From assembly GCF_006065315.1 (NCBI RefSeq), contig NZ_CP040749.1:5104959-5168958 (forward strand): a stretch of 64,000 bases of DNA. Reading direction: 5' to 3'. This DNA comes from Aureibaculum algae (GTDB lineage Bacteria > Bacteroidota > Bacteroidia > Flavobacteriales > Flavobacteriaceae). How positions within the stretch are numbered: the first letter of the stretch is position 1; each line of letters begins with the position of its first letter. Of this stretch, positions 27,948-35,744 are shown piece after piece. The notes beneath the pieces were generated by a model. That model did no database searches. It was not told the origin of the DNA and saw only the letters and a program-made list of their open reading frames with translations. Made by a program: the position numbers and the translations under genes.

Positions 27948-28032
27948 TACATCATCAGCTTTATTTAATGTTATGATAGATTTATGAATGATCTGTGACC
28001 TTTAAAAATAATAACTAGTATCACATAAAACA

Positions 28033-29910
28033 ATGAGTATTTTTCAAGACATATATGATGTAATTGTAGTTGGTGGTGGTCATGCGGGTAGTGAAGCTGC
28101 AGCGGCTAGTGCTAATATGGGCTCTAAGACCTTACTAATTACCATGAGCTTACAAAATATCGCTCAGATGAGTTGTAACCCTGCTATGGGTGGTATTGCT
28201 AAAGGACAAATTGTTAGAGAGATTGATGCCTTGGGTGGTTATAGTGGAATTGTTTCTGATAAGTCTGCTATTCAATTTAAAATGCTGAATAAATCTAAAG
28301 GACCTGCTATGTGGAGTCCAAGGGTTCAGAGTGATAGAATGCGATTTGCTGAAGAGTGGAGAAATATGTTGGAGCAAACTGAGAATTTAGATTTCTTCCA
28401 GGATATGGTCAATGGTTTGATTGTAGAAAATGGAAAAATCACAGGTGTAAAAACGGGTTTGGGATTGACTATAAAGTGTAAGTCGGTTATTTTAACAGCA
28501 GGTACTTTTTTAAATGGGTTAATACATATTGGTGATAAAAACTTTGGTGGAGGTAGAGCAGGTGAAAAAGCTTCAACAGGTATCACTGAAGATTTAGTAA
28601 AGTTAGGGTTTGAATCTGGTAGAATGAAAACAGGAACACCACCCAGAGTAGATGGTAGGTCTTTAGATTATTCTAAAATGACAGAGCAACCTGGAGATGT
28701 TAAACCAGAAAAATTCTCATATACAAAGTTAACAAAACCATTAGTACATCAAAAGTCTTGTCATATGACTTATACGAGTCTTGAAGTACATGACTTGTTA
28801 CGGACTGGTTTTGATAGGTCTCCAATGTTTAATGGTAGAATACAAAGTATTGGTCCAAGATATTGTCCTTCTATAGAGGATAAGATTGATAGGTTTGCAA
28901 CCAAAGATAGGCATCAAATGTTTATTGAACCTGAAGGATGGAATACTGTTGAGGTCTATGTAAATGGTTTTTCAACTTCTTTACCTGAAGATGTTCAAGC
29001 AAAAGCATTACGTAAAGTTGCAGGATTTGAACATGTAAAGTTTTTTAGATTTGGTTATGCAATAGAGTATGATTATTTTCCTCCAACACAATTAAAGCAT
29101 ACGCTAGAAACTAAACTGGTGGAGAATTTATATTTTGCAGGTCAGATTAATGGAACTACTGGTTATGAAGAAGCGGGTTCGCAAGGTTTAATGGCGGGTA
29201 TTAATGCGGCTTTAAAAATACAAGAGCGTGAGCCATTTATATTAAAACGTAGTGAAGCGTATATAGGCGTTTTAATAGATGATTTGATCACTAAAGGTAC
29301 AGAAGAACCTTACAGGATGTTTACGTCAAGAGCGGAGTATAGAACTTTGTTAAGACAAGATAATGCTGATTTACGATTAACACCAATGTCTTATGAGATA
29401 GGATTGGCGTCAATAGAACAATTAGATCGCGTTCATGAAAAGCAAGAAAAAACAGACTTGTTTGTTGCTTTTCTTAAAGAGACAAGTATAAAACCCGAAG
29501 ATGTAAATCCAATCTTGATAAACAAAAAAACGGCTGAGGTTGATCAGTCTATGAAGATGATTAAATTGGCTTCTCGACCACAATTAGATTTTGATGATGT
29601 AAGACAGTTCCCAGGTGTTAATGATTTTATTATTGATAATATTATTGACGATGAAATTGTTGAGCAAACTGAAATTCATGTAAAATATGCTGGTTATATA
29701 GAAAAGGAAAAGAACAATGCTGATAAACTGAATAGGCTAGAAAACATTTCTATTCCTTCGGATTTTGATTATCATAAATTGAAATCATTGTCTTTTGAGG
29801 CTCGCGAAAAATTGTCAAAAATTCAACCAACGAGTATATCTCAGGCAAGTAGAATTTCTGGTGTTAAACCAAGTGATGTTTCTGTATTGTTGGTTTATAT
29901 GGGTAGATAG
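28033..29910 (+). CDS. mnmG: tRNA uridine-5-carboxymethylaminomethyl modification enzyme MnmG
   Basis: 625 residues, normal for MnmG (GidA). The FAD-binding signature VVGGGHAGSEAA is at 11-22. The family blocks MSCNPAMGGIAKG and FNGRIQSIGPRYCPSIEDKI, and the C-terminal GTxEPYRMFTSRAEYR block, are all present. With MnmE it modifies the wobble uridine of several tRNAs. gidA is often near the replication origin, and here it is flanked by parS sites at 27932 and 29981. Confidence 0.99.
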   Translation: MSIFQDIYDVIVVGGGHAGSEAAAASANMGSKTLLITMSLQNIAQMSCNPAMGGIAKGQIVREIDALGGYSGIVSDKSAIQFKMLNKSKGPAMWSPRVQSDRMRFAEEWRNMLEQTENLDFFQDMVNGLIVENGKITGVKTGLGLTIKCKSVILTAGTFLNGLIHIGDKNFGGGRAGEKASTGITEDLVKLGFESGRMKTGTPPRVDGRSLDYSKMTEQPGDVKPEKFSYTKLTKPLVHQKSCHMTYTSLEVHDLLRTGFDRSPMFNGRIQSIGPRYCPSIEDKIDRFATKDRHQMFIEPEGWNTVEVYVNGFSTSLPEDVQAKALRKVAGFEHVKFFRFGYAIEYDYFPPTQLKHTLETKLVENLYFAGQINGTTGYEEAGSQGLMAGINAALKIQEREPFILKRSEAYIGVLIDDLITKGTEEPYRMFTSRAEYRTLLRQDNADLRLTPMSYEIGLASIEQLDRVHEKQEKTDLFVAFLKETSIKPEDVNPILINKKTAEVDQSMKMIKLASRPQLDFDDVRQFPGVNDFIIDNIIDDEIVEQTEIHVKYAGYIEKEKNNADKLNRLENISIPSDFDYHKLKSLSFEAREKLSKIQPTSISQASRISGVKPSDVSVLLVYMGR

Positions 29911-29980
29911 TTAAATAAACATTCTTATCATATATTATTGAGTATTGGTTGTACCATTATTAATCCATATAATTACTAAG

Positions 29981-29996
29981 GGTTCCACGTGAAACA
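29981..29996. other. parS: parS site 2, overlapping a GTG start codon
   Basis: GGTTCCACGTGAAACA differs from the parS consensus only at the first base. It lies 71 bp after the mnmG stop. Its internal GTG (29989) opens a frame that reads toward the small membrane-protein gene. Confidence 0.88.
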
Positions 29997-30086
29997 AAAT
30001 TCTAAAACTAATTTAAATTCTAAAACTTTAAAAAAGGAAGTTGTTTTAAAACAGAATCTATCCATGTTAAGTAGGTTTTTGTTCTC

Positions 30087-30500
30087 TTGCCATTTCTGTT
30101 TTTTATTATGATGTTGAGTGTCTTCAATAGGTATTTTTTATTGTTTAGTTTGTTATGCATTCCGGTTTTAGGTTTGAATTATAAGTATGTAATTAAAAAT
30201 AATTTTGAAAATAAATTAGTAATTAGAACGTACATTTTTCCGTTCTTTTCTCAAAAGAAAACGTTGTTGTATCCAAATTATATTTCCATAGTCCATCAGG
30301 GTTATAAGGAAGCCAGAGGTTGGATGTGGTACCCTACAGTTTTTGGTGAAGATCGTTACAAACTGTATGTTATAAAGTTCTTTGATGGAAATAAACAAGA
30401 TACAGTCTTTAAAACTTCTAACAAAAAAGAAGCTATTCGAAAGGCTAATGAACTTTCAAAATTATTAAAAGTAAAAATTCATAACACATTAAAAGCATAG
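30087..30500 (+). CDS. Small membrane protein, unknown; apparent frameshift near its 5' end
   Basis: The uninterrupted frame 30087-30500 begins at TTG (next ATG at 30108) and encodes up to 137 residues. It has one or two hydrophobic helices (about 1-30), then a compact PH-like beta domain (NKLVIRTYIFPFF, then GWMWYPTVFGEDRYKLYVIK) and a helical end. An upstream frame runs open from the GTG at 29989 and through an ATG at 30064 to a TGA at 30109. Adding one T to the T5 run at 30076-30080 joins the two frames into about 170 residues with a natural start. The family is not recognised. Its stop overlaps parS site 3 and the methyltransferase start follows 6 bp later. Confidence 0.6.
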   Translation: MPFLFFIMMLSVFNRYFLLFSLLCIPVLGLNYKYVIKNNFENKLVIRTYIFPFFSQKKTLLYPNYISIVHQGYKEARGWMWYPTVFGEDRYKLYVIKFFDGNKQDTVFKTSNKKEAIRKANELSKLLKVKIHNTLKA

Positions 30501-30514
30501 TTCCACGTGAAACA
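30499..30514. other. parS: parS site 3, spanning a stop and a start codon
   Basis: AGTTCCACGTGAAACA differs from consensus only at the first base. It begins within the TAG stop (30498-30500) of the preceding gene and contains the GTG start (30507) of the methyltransferase gene. Confidence 0.88.
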
Positions 30515-31391
30515 AATATTAAAATCCCCAATCAAAAACAATACATTAGAACCTTATATTTCTTGCGAAGACTATACGGTTTCACATGAAACATTTTCTA
30601 TTAGTATAGATAAGGAATCTGAATTGTTGGTAACAACGCCACAACCAAAAGAAGAAGATCTAGGAAAATATTATGAAAGTGAAGACTACATTTCGCATTC
30701 GGATACAAAAAAATCTGTTGTAGATAAATTATATCATTCAGTTAGAAGTTACACCATAAAGAAAAAGGTAAAACTTATTAATTCTTTAAATGCTGATGAA
30801 AAAACTATTTTAGATATTGGTGCTGGAACGGGTGACTTTTTAGCCGCCTGTAAAAATGATGGATGGAAAGTTACAGGGGTTGAGCCAAACGAAAAAGCGG
30901 TAGAACTATTGAATTCCAAATTAGGAGGCTCTAGAGTTCAAATTTTTTCTGATATCAATGAATTGAATTCTGAATCTTATGATGTCATAACCATGTGGCA
31001 TGTGTTAGAACATGTTCCAAATCTGAAAGAATATATTGCCAAATTAAAATTGCTTTTAAAACCAAATGGAACATTAATTGTAGCCGTTCCAAATTTTAAA
31101 AGTTTTGATGCAAATCATTATAAAGAATTTTGGGCAGCCTATGATGTGCCGAGACACCTTTGGCATTTTTCTAGAAAATCTATCTCAGATCTATTTGGGC
31201 AAGAAAACATGAAAGTAGAAAAAGTACTGCCAATGAAGTTTGACTCTTTTTATGTTAGTTTACTTTCGGAAAAATACAAAACAGGAAAGTCAAACTTAGT
31301 AAAGGCATTCTGGGTAGGATTAAAGTCAAATAGTAAGGCGAGATCCTCTAAAGAGTATTCATCTTTGATTTATGTGATAAAAAACGCTTAA
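30507..31391 (+). CDS. Class I SAM-dependent methyltransferase
   Basis: 294 residues from the GTG at 30507; no in-frame ATG offers a better start. An N-terminal domain (PQPKEEDLGKYYESEDYISH, about 47-66) precedes the methyltransferase core: motif I ILDIGAGTGDF at 101-111, acidic VTGVEPNEKAV, and DVITMWHVLEHVPNL. This is the Methyltransf_23/UbiE-like type, often found in glycan or small-molecule modification; the substrate is unknown. The start codon lies inside parS site 3 and a degenerate parS-like site lies in codons 24-29. Confidence 0.9.
   Translation: MKQILKSPIKNNTLEPYISCEDYTVSHETFSISIDKESELLVTTPQPKEEDLGKYYESEDYISHSDTKKSVVDKLYHSVRSYTIKKKVKLINSLNADEKTILDIGAGTGDFLAACKNDGWKVTGVEPNEKAVELLNSKLGGSRVQIFSDINELNSESYDVITMWHVLEHVPNLKEYIAKLKLLLKPNGTLIVAVPNFKSFDANHYKEFWAAYDVPRHLWHFSRKSISDLFGQENMKVEKVLPMKFDSFYVSLLSEKYKTGKSNLVKAFWVGLKSNSKARSSKEYSSLIYVIKNA
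30578..30593. other. Degenerate parS-like site inside the methyltransferase gene
   Basis: GGTTTCACATGAAACA has two mismatches to TGTTNCACGTGAAACA (position 1, and A for G in the CACGTG core). It lies 63 bp after site 3 and is within coding sequence. It may be a weak ParB site. Confidence 0.5.
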
Positions 31392-31578
31392 TATTTATTT
31401 TAAGAGGTTTTAAGCTCTTTTGCCGCTGTTAATGGTGTTACATTATAAACCTCGACAGAAGCTCTTTAAAAAGATAGTGTTTTAAGGTCGCTTTCTATAA
31501 ATAGTACCTATAAGTATTCAAAGTCTTATAAATTATACTTATAACATTAATTTTAGATATAGAGCGAGGTTATTTTTA

Positions 31579-31586
31579 TATATTTG
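31579..31586 (+). promoter_or_regulatory. Candidate -7 promoter element for the OmpH-like gene
   Basis: TATATTTG fits TAnnTTTG, 25 bp before the ATG at 31612. No -33 TTG is visible. The remaining 220 bp upstream hold no gene. Confidence 0.35.
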
Positions 31587-31611
31587 CCAAAATTTAAAAG
31601 AAACGTAAAGA

Positions 31612-32133
31612 ATGAAAAAATTAGTAATTGTAGTTATCGTTGCACTTGGATTATTCTCTTGTCAACAATCTGTAAAAATCGCTTATGTGGATGTTGAAGA
31701 AATAATGAAAGAATATAAGGGCACTAAAGAAACTGAAGCCACTATGAAAGTAAAGTCAGATAAGTTGAAGGCTGAACTAGATAGTTTAATTTCTAATTGG
31801 CAAAACAAAGCTAAAGTTTATCAAGATAATATTCAGAAAATGTCTGCAAATGCTAGAGCCGAAAGAGAGCAGGTTTTAATGCAAGAGCAACAGCAAATAA
31901 ATCAACGTCAACAAGTTATACAACAACAGGTACAAGCTGAAGGTCAAGAAAGTTTAGAAGCGTTGTCAAAGGAAATTAATGATTTCGTAAAGACATATGC
32001 TCAAGGTAAAGGCTACAATTTTGTATTAGGTACTACTGGAAGTAATGGAACAGTAATGTATGGTGAAGAAAAAGCGGATATTACTGACGATGTTTTGGTA
32101 CAATTAAACAAATCTTACAAAAATAAAGAGTAA
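31612..32133 (+). CDS. OmpH/Skp-family periplasmic chaperone-like lipoprotein
   Basis: 173 residues. The lipobox GLFSC (Cys17) makes it a lipoprotein, unlike soluble Skp. The mature start KIAYVDVEEIMKEYKGTKET matches the OmpH family, followed by a long Gln-rich coiled coil (about 50-130) that would form the Skp tentacles. It probably binds unfolded outer-membrane proteins in the periplasm. A terminator follows 30 bp after its stop, and the OmpA-family gene begins next. Confidence 0.88.
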   Translation: MKKLVIVVIVALGLFSCQQSVKIAYVDVEEIMKEYKGTKETEATMKVKSDKLKAELDSLISNWQNKAKVYQDNIQKMSANARAEREQVLMQEQQQINQRQQVIQQQVQAEGQESLEALSKEINDFVKTYAQGKGYNFVLGTTGSNGTVMYGEEKADITDDVLVQLNKSYKNKE

Positions 32134-32162
32134 TTTCAAACTACTTATAATCAACACGTTAG

Positions 32163-32194
32163 GCCTGATAATTTATTTTATCAGGCTTTTTTTT
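32163..32194 (+). terminator. Rho-independent terminator after the OmpH-like gene
   Basis: GCCTGATAA and TTATCAGGC form a 9-bp stem around a short loop and are followed by eight T residues. Confidence 0.9.
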
Positions 32195-32272
32195 GTTAAT
32201 AAGTTGTTGATAACAAATACTTAATTATAAAATCTGTCGTTATGAATAAGCTAACAGAACTTAGATTTAATA

Positions 32273-35185
32273 ATGAAGAAATTTATATTATTTACAACGC
32301 TATTGTGTTTTTCAATTTCAGTTTTTTCACAAACTGCTGAGAGTAAGTATTTAATAAAATACTTAGAAACCAATACTACACAACCAGATTATGGTGTAAC
32401 TTTTTTAAGTGACAATCAGTTTATATACAAATCTCCAAACACTGAAAAAATTAGTACGAATAGTTTGAAGCTATCTGAATCAAATTTATTTTTGGCAACT
32501 TTAGGTGAAGAAGGAGACATTGTTGAGAAAAAACAAATCCAGGGATTACCAACAAATAAGGTAACAAAAACTGGAGCGTCTTATAGTTCAGATTTAAGAA
32601 CTGTTTACTATTCAGCTAAGAAATATAGAAAGACACCTAAGAGAAAAGATAAAGAGCAATTGTTTAAGGCTGAAGTTGATGCTGAAGGAAATTGGATTAA
32701 CGTTAAAAAATTACCATTTTCAAATGATCGTTATTCTTTTGGGGAACCTTCTTTAAGTAAAAGTGGTAAAGAGTTATATTTCACGTCTGATATGCCTTCT
32801 TCATTAGGTGGGTTAGATATCTTTATGGTAGCCATAAATGATGATGGTAGTTTTGGAGACCCTATTAATATGGGCAATAAAATTAATACTTCTGGAAATG
32901 AAGTGACACCTTATATTACTGAAGATTTAACATTATACTTTTCATCTGACAATCATAAAGACGGATTAGGTAATTTAGATATCTATACGATTGATCTAAA
33001 AAATCCAACGGCCATTGCCAAACATTTAGATGCTCCAATTAATAGTTTAAATGACGATTTTGCTTTTATTATTAATGGTAGTGATAGTAAGGGTTATTTT
33101 TCTTCAAACAGATTACAAGGTCAAAACAATTATGATATTTATTCTTTTTTAGTTGAAAAAACAAAAGAGGATGGTCCTTGTGTTCAAGAAATTACGGGTA
33201 TCGTAAAAGATAATGGTACACAAGAAATAATTGAGGATGCAATTATTACATTATATGACGGAGAAAATGCAGAAATTGAAGAGTTTAGAACAGATGCTGA
33301 TGGTATGTATTCTATAACCCTAGACTGTAATAAAACATATACAATTAAAGCAGGAGCTAAAAATTACAATACGGAAGATCATATTGTGAATACAGCTAAT
33401 TATTTAGAAGCACCAACGTTGGAAGCCAACAAATTTTTAATTAAGAAATCAGCTGAAGAAATTGAAAATGATAATACACTAATAGGTTCAATTGAAGATG
33501 AAGAAACAGTTATCGCTGTAGCTGAGGAAATCAAGGAAGTTAAAAAGAGTATTGAAGAAGCAGAAGAAAAGGAGGCTTATAAAGAGGAGGTAGAAACGAT
33601 GGCTAATGTGGTTGAGACTGCTACTTCTGCAGAAGAAGATGAAGCTACCGTTGAAGCTGTTTATTTCGGATTTGACAAATCAATTATTACAGCTAAGGCA
33701 GCTAGAGAATTAGATAAGTTAGGTGATATATTAAGGAATAATAAGAGTATTCATGTGGAGTTATCATCTTATACAGATTCAAGAGGTAATAGTGATTACA
33801 ATTTAAAGCTATCAGAACGCAGGGCAAGAGCATCAGCTGATTATTTAGTATCTCAAGGTATTGATAGAAGCAGAATAAAAGCGAAAGGGTATGGAGAAAG
33901 TAAAATGGTGAATAAATGTATAGATGGAATTGAGTGTAGTGAAGCTGCACATGAAAAGAATAGAAGAACTGAAATTGCATTTATAAATCCACAAGCTTCA
34001 ATAGAAAATTTTGATAATAATTCAGTAAGTGATCAAACCGAAATTTTCGAAGAAAAAGTTAAAGAGTCAGTTCAAAAAGTTGTAGAAACTTCTAGTTATA
34101 ATGAGACAGAAAAAATAGAAACTTTGATAGAAGAAAGTGATGATATAGAAGAAGCAATTGAGCCAGAAATAGAAATTGTAAATGTAACTTCTACTCCAGT
34201 TAATAGTTTATCCGAAAATGATAAACCAATTATAACTGAAGAATTAAAAGAAGATGTAGTCATTAAAGAATCTATTATTGAAAACAAAAAAAAAGAGGAA
34301 GTATTAGTTTCTGAATCATTAACTAATAATGTAACCACAACTAATGAAATAGAAAATAAAACAAGTGCCTTAAATGAATCTAATCCTGAAGAGGAAACTT
34401 TAAGTGAAGAAGCAAAATGGTTAAACAATGAAATTGAAAAAAGTAACGAAGACTATAATTCAATAGAAGCTGAAAAAACGGAGAAAAAAAAACCTCAGTT
34501 GATAGTACCAATAACGGAAGAAAATCAGAAAACCTCAGTTAAAAATGAACCTATCGATGAAGATATTAACAAATTAGTTGCCACTGCTAAGGCTGAAGAA
34601 AAAGTAGCGGAAAAGTTTAACTTTGAACGTGAAGATGCCCAAACGAAAAGTGCAATTAGTACAACTGATCCAAACGACTTGTTGGCCGATTTAAAAGCTA
34701 AACGAGAATCTGAGGAAAATGATATCAATCAATCAGAAGTAAAGCAAATAGAAAAAAAAGTAACAGCAGCAATTGAGCCAACAACTAAAAAAGAGGTAGT
34801 TCTTAAAGCTAGTGAGGTAAGTGTAAAAGCCATGCAAAGCAAAAGAGGTAAATATGTTGAAACGTATAATGCAAAAAAGATAAATGCATTGCGTGTAATT
34901 TTTAGAATTCAACCGAACACAAAAGCCGTTAAGGGTTACAAAGATGCTTATGTTGTTATAAAATCGCCACAAGGAAAAATAGTCAATGAAAAAGGTGTAT
35001 TTACTTTAGAAAATGGAGATAATCAACCATATACGGATTTAACTACACTTTATTATAATAAACAAAGTATTAAGGCGGTAATGTTCATTGATAAAATAGT
35101 GCATAAATTCACTAAAGGAACATATACTGTTAATATTTTTATTGACGGGGTAGATGTAGGGGAAAATGTTTTAACGCTATCTTAA
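32273..35185 (+). CDS. OmpA-family protein with PD40 propeller and long acidic C-terminal extension
   Basis: 970 residues. Signal peptide to about 20 (SVFSQ). PD40/WD40-like propeller motifs follow (about 90-295: GEPSLSKSGKELYFTSDM, TPYITEDLTLYFSSDNH). Next comes a carboxypeptidase-regulatory/CNA-B-like beta domain (about 300-385), a peptidoglycan-binding OmpA domain at about 460-570 (YFGFDKSII, SYTDSRGN, LSERRA), and about 270 Glu/Lys/Ser-rich residues of predicted disorder. A distinct C-terminal beta domain is at about 850-970. Propeller plus OmpA resembles type IX secretion component PorE, but no TPR block is seen and the 400-residue tail is unusual. The last 9 bp overlap the convergent DoxX-like gene. 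Confidence 0.87.
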   Translation: MKKFILFTTLLCFSISVFSQTAESKYLIKYLETNTTQPDYGVTFLSDNQFIYKSPNTEKISTNSLKLSESNLFLATLGEEGDIVEKKQIQGLPTNKVTKTGASYSSDLRTVYYSAKKYRKTPKRKDKEQLFKAEVDAEGNWINVKKLPFSNDRYSFGEPSLSKSGKELYFTSDMPSSLGGLDIFMVAINDDGSFGDPINMGNKINTSGNEVTPYITEDLTLYFSSDNHKDGLGNLDIYTIDLKNPTAIAKHLDAPINSLNDDFAFIINGSDSKGYFSSNRLQGQNNYDIYSFLVEKTKEDGPCVQEITGIVKDNGTQEIIEDAIITLYDGENAEIEEFRTDADGMYSITLDCNKTYTIKAGAKNYNTEDHIVNTANYLEAPTLEANKFLIKKSAEEIENDNTLIGSIEDEETVIAVAEEIKEVKKSIEEAEEKEAYKEEVETMANVVETATSAEEDEATVEAVYFGFDKSIITAKAARELDKLGDILRNNKSIHVELSSYTDSRGNSDYNLKLSERRARASADYLVSQGIDRSRIKAKGYGESKMVNKCIDGIECSEAAHEKNRRTEIAFINPQASIENFDNNSVSDQTEIFEEKVKESVQKVVETSSYNETEKIETLIEESDDIEEAIEPEIEIVNVTSTPVNSLSENDKPIITEELKEDVVIKESIIENKKKEEVLVSESLTNNVTTTNEIENKTSALNESNPEEETLSEEAKWLNNEIEKSNEDYNSIEAEKTEKKKPQLIVPITEENQKTSVKNEPIDEDINKLVATAKAEEKVAEKFNFEREDAQTKSAISTTDPNDLLADLKAKRESEENDINQSEVKQIEKKVTAAIEPTTKKEVVLKASEVSVKAMQSKRGKYVETYNAKKINALRVIFRIQPNTKAVKGYKDAYVVIKSPQGKIVNEKGVFTLENGDNQPYTDLTTLYYNKQSIKAVMFIDKIVHKFTKGTYTVNIFIDGVDVGENVLTLS

Positions 35186-35584
35186 AATATAAACACCAAA
35201 TACAGTTACCATAAAGTAAACTACAATGGTCATAGCTCCTGCGTAATCCTTTGCAACCCGCTGACCGAACAACAACATTAATAATATTTTTGAGGCTATT
35301 ACAGCGGCTAATAAGCCTATTGTAGTACTTTCAGAAATATATACTTGTATTATGCCTACGATACTTAAAAAACCTACAATTACTTCACTTACCAAAATGA
35401 TAATTAGTAATAACGGCACACTATTTCTTAGAAATGTTTTTGCAAAATGATCTTTTAAAAAAGATACATTTCCTTGCCAATCTGTTATTTTGTCTATACC
35501 AGATTGTAAAAAGGTAATGGTAATAAATACTAAGATTAAAAGTTGTGGGGCAAATTTTATACCTGTGTTATATAGGTTTTCCAT
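35177..35584 (-). CDS. DoxX-like small integral membrane protein
   Basis: 135 residues with four predicted membrane helices (about 12-30, 52-75, 80-105 and 112-132). An FLQSGIDKITDW segment after the first helix is typical of DoxX/DoxD-like quinone-associated proteins. The role here is unknown. Its 3' end overlaps the OmpA-family gene by 9 bp, tail to tail. Confidence 0.75.
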   Translation of the reverse strand: MENLYNTGIKFAPQLLILVFITITFLQSGIDKITDWQGNVSFLKDHFAKTFLRNSVPLLLIIILVSEVIVGFLSIVGIIQVYISESTTIGLLAAVIASKILLMLLFGQRVAKDYAGAMTIVVYFMVTVFGVYILR

Positions 35585-35744
35585 GGTTATTGGTTTTAAT
35601 CAAAGATAAGGAAAAAACCCCCATTTTTCAGGGATGCAATAAACCCCGCCATTCATGTATCAAATTGTACAATAATCATTTAATTTTGGGGTTATATAGT
35701 ACTATTGTAGCGTATACGCAGTATTCTAACTTAACCCTTTTATA

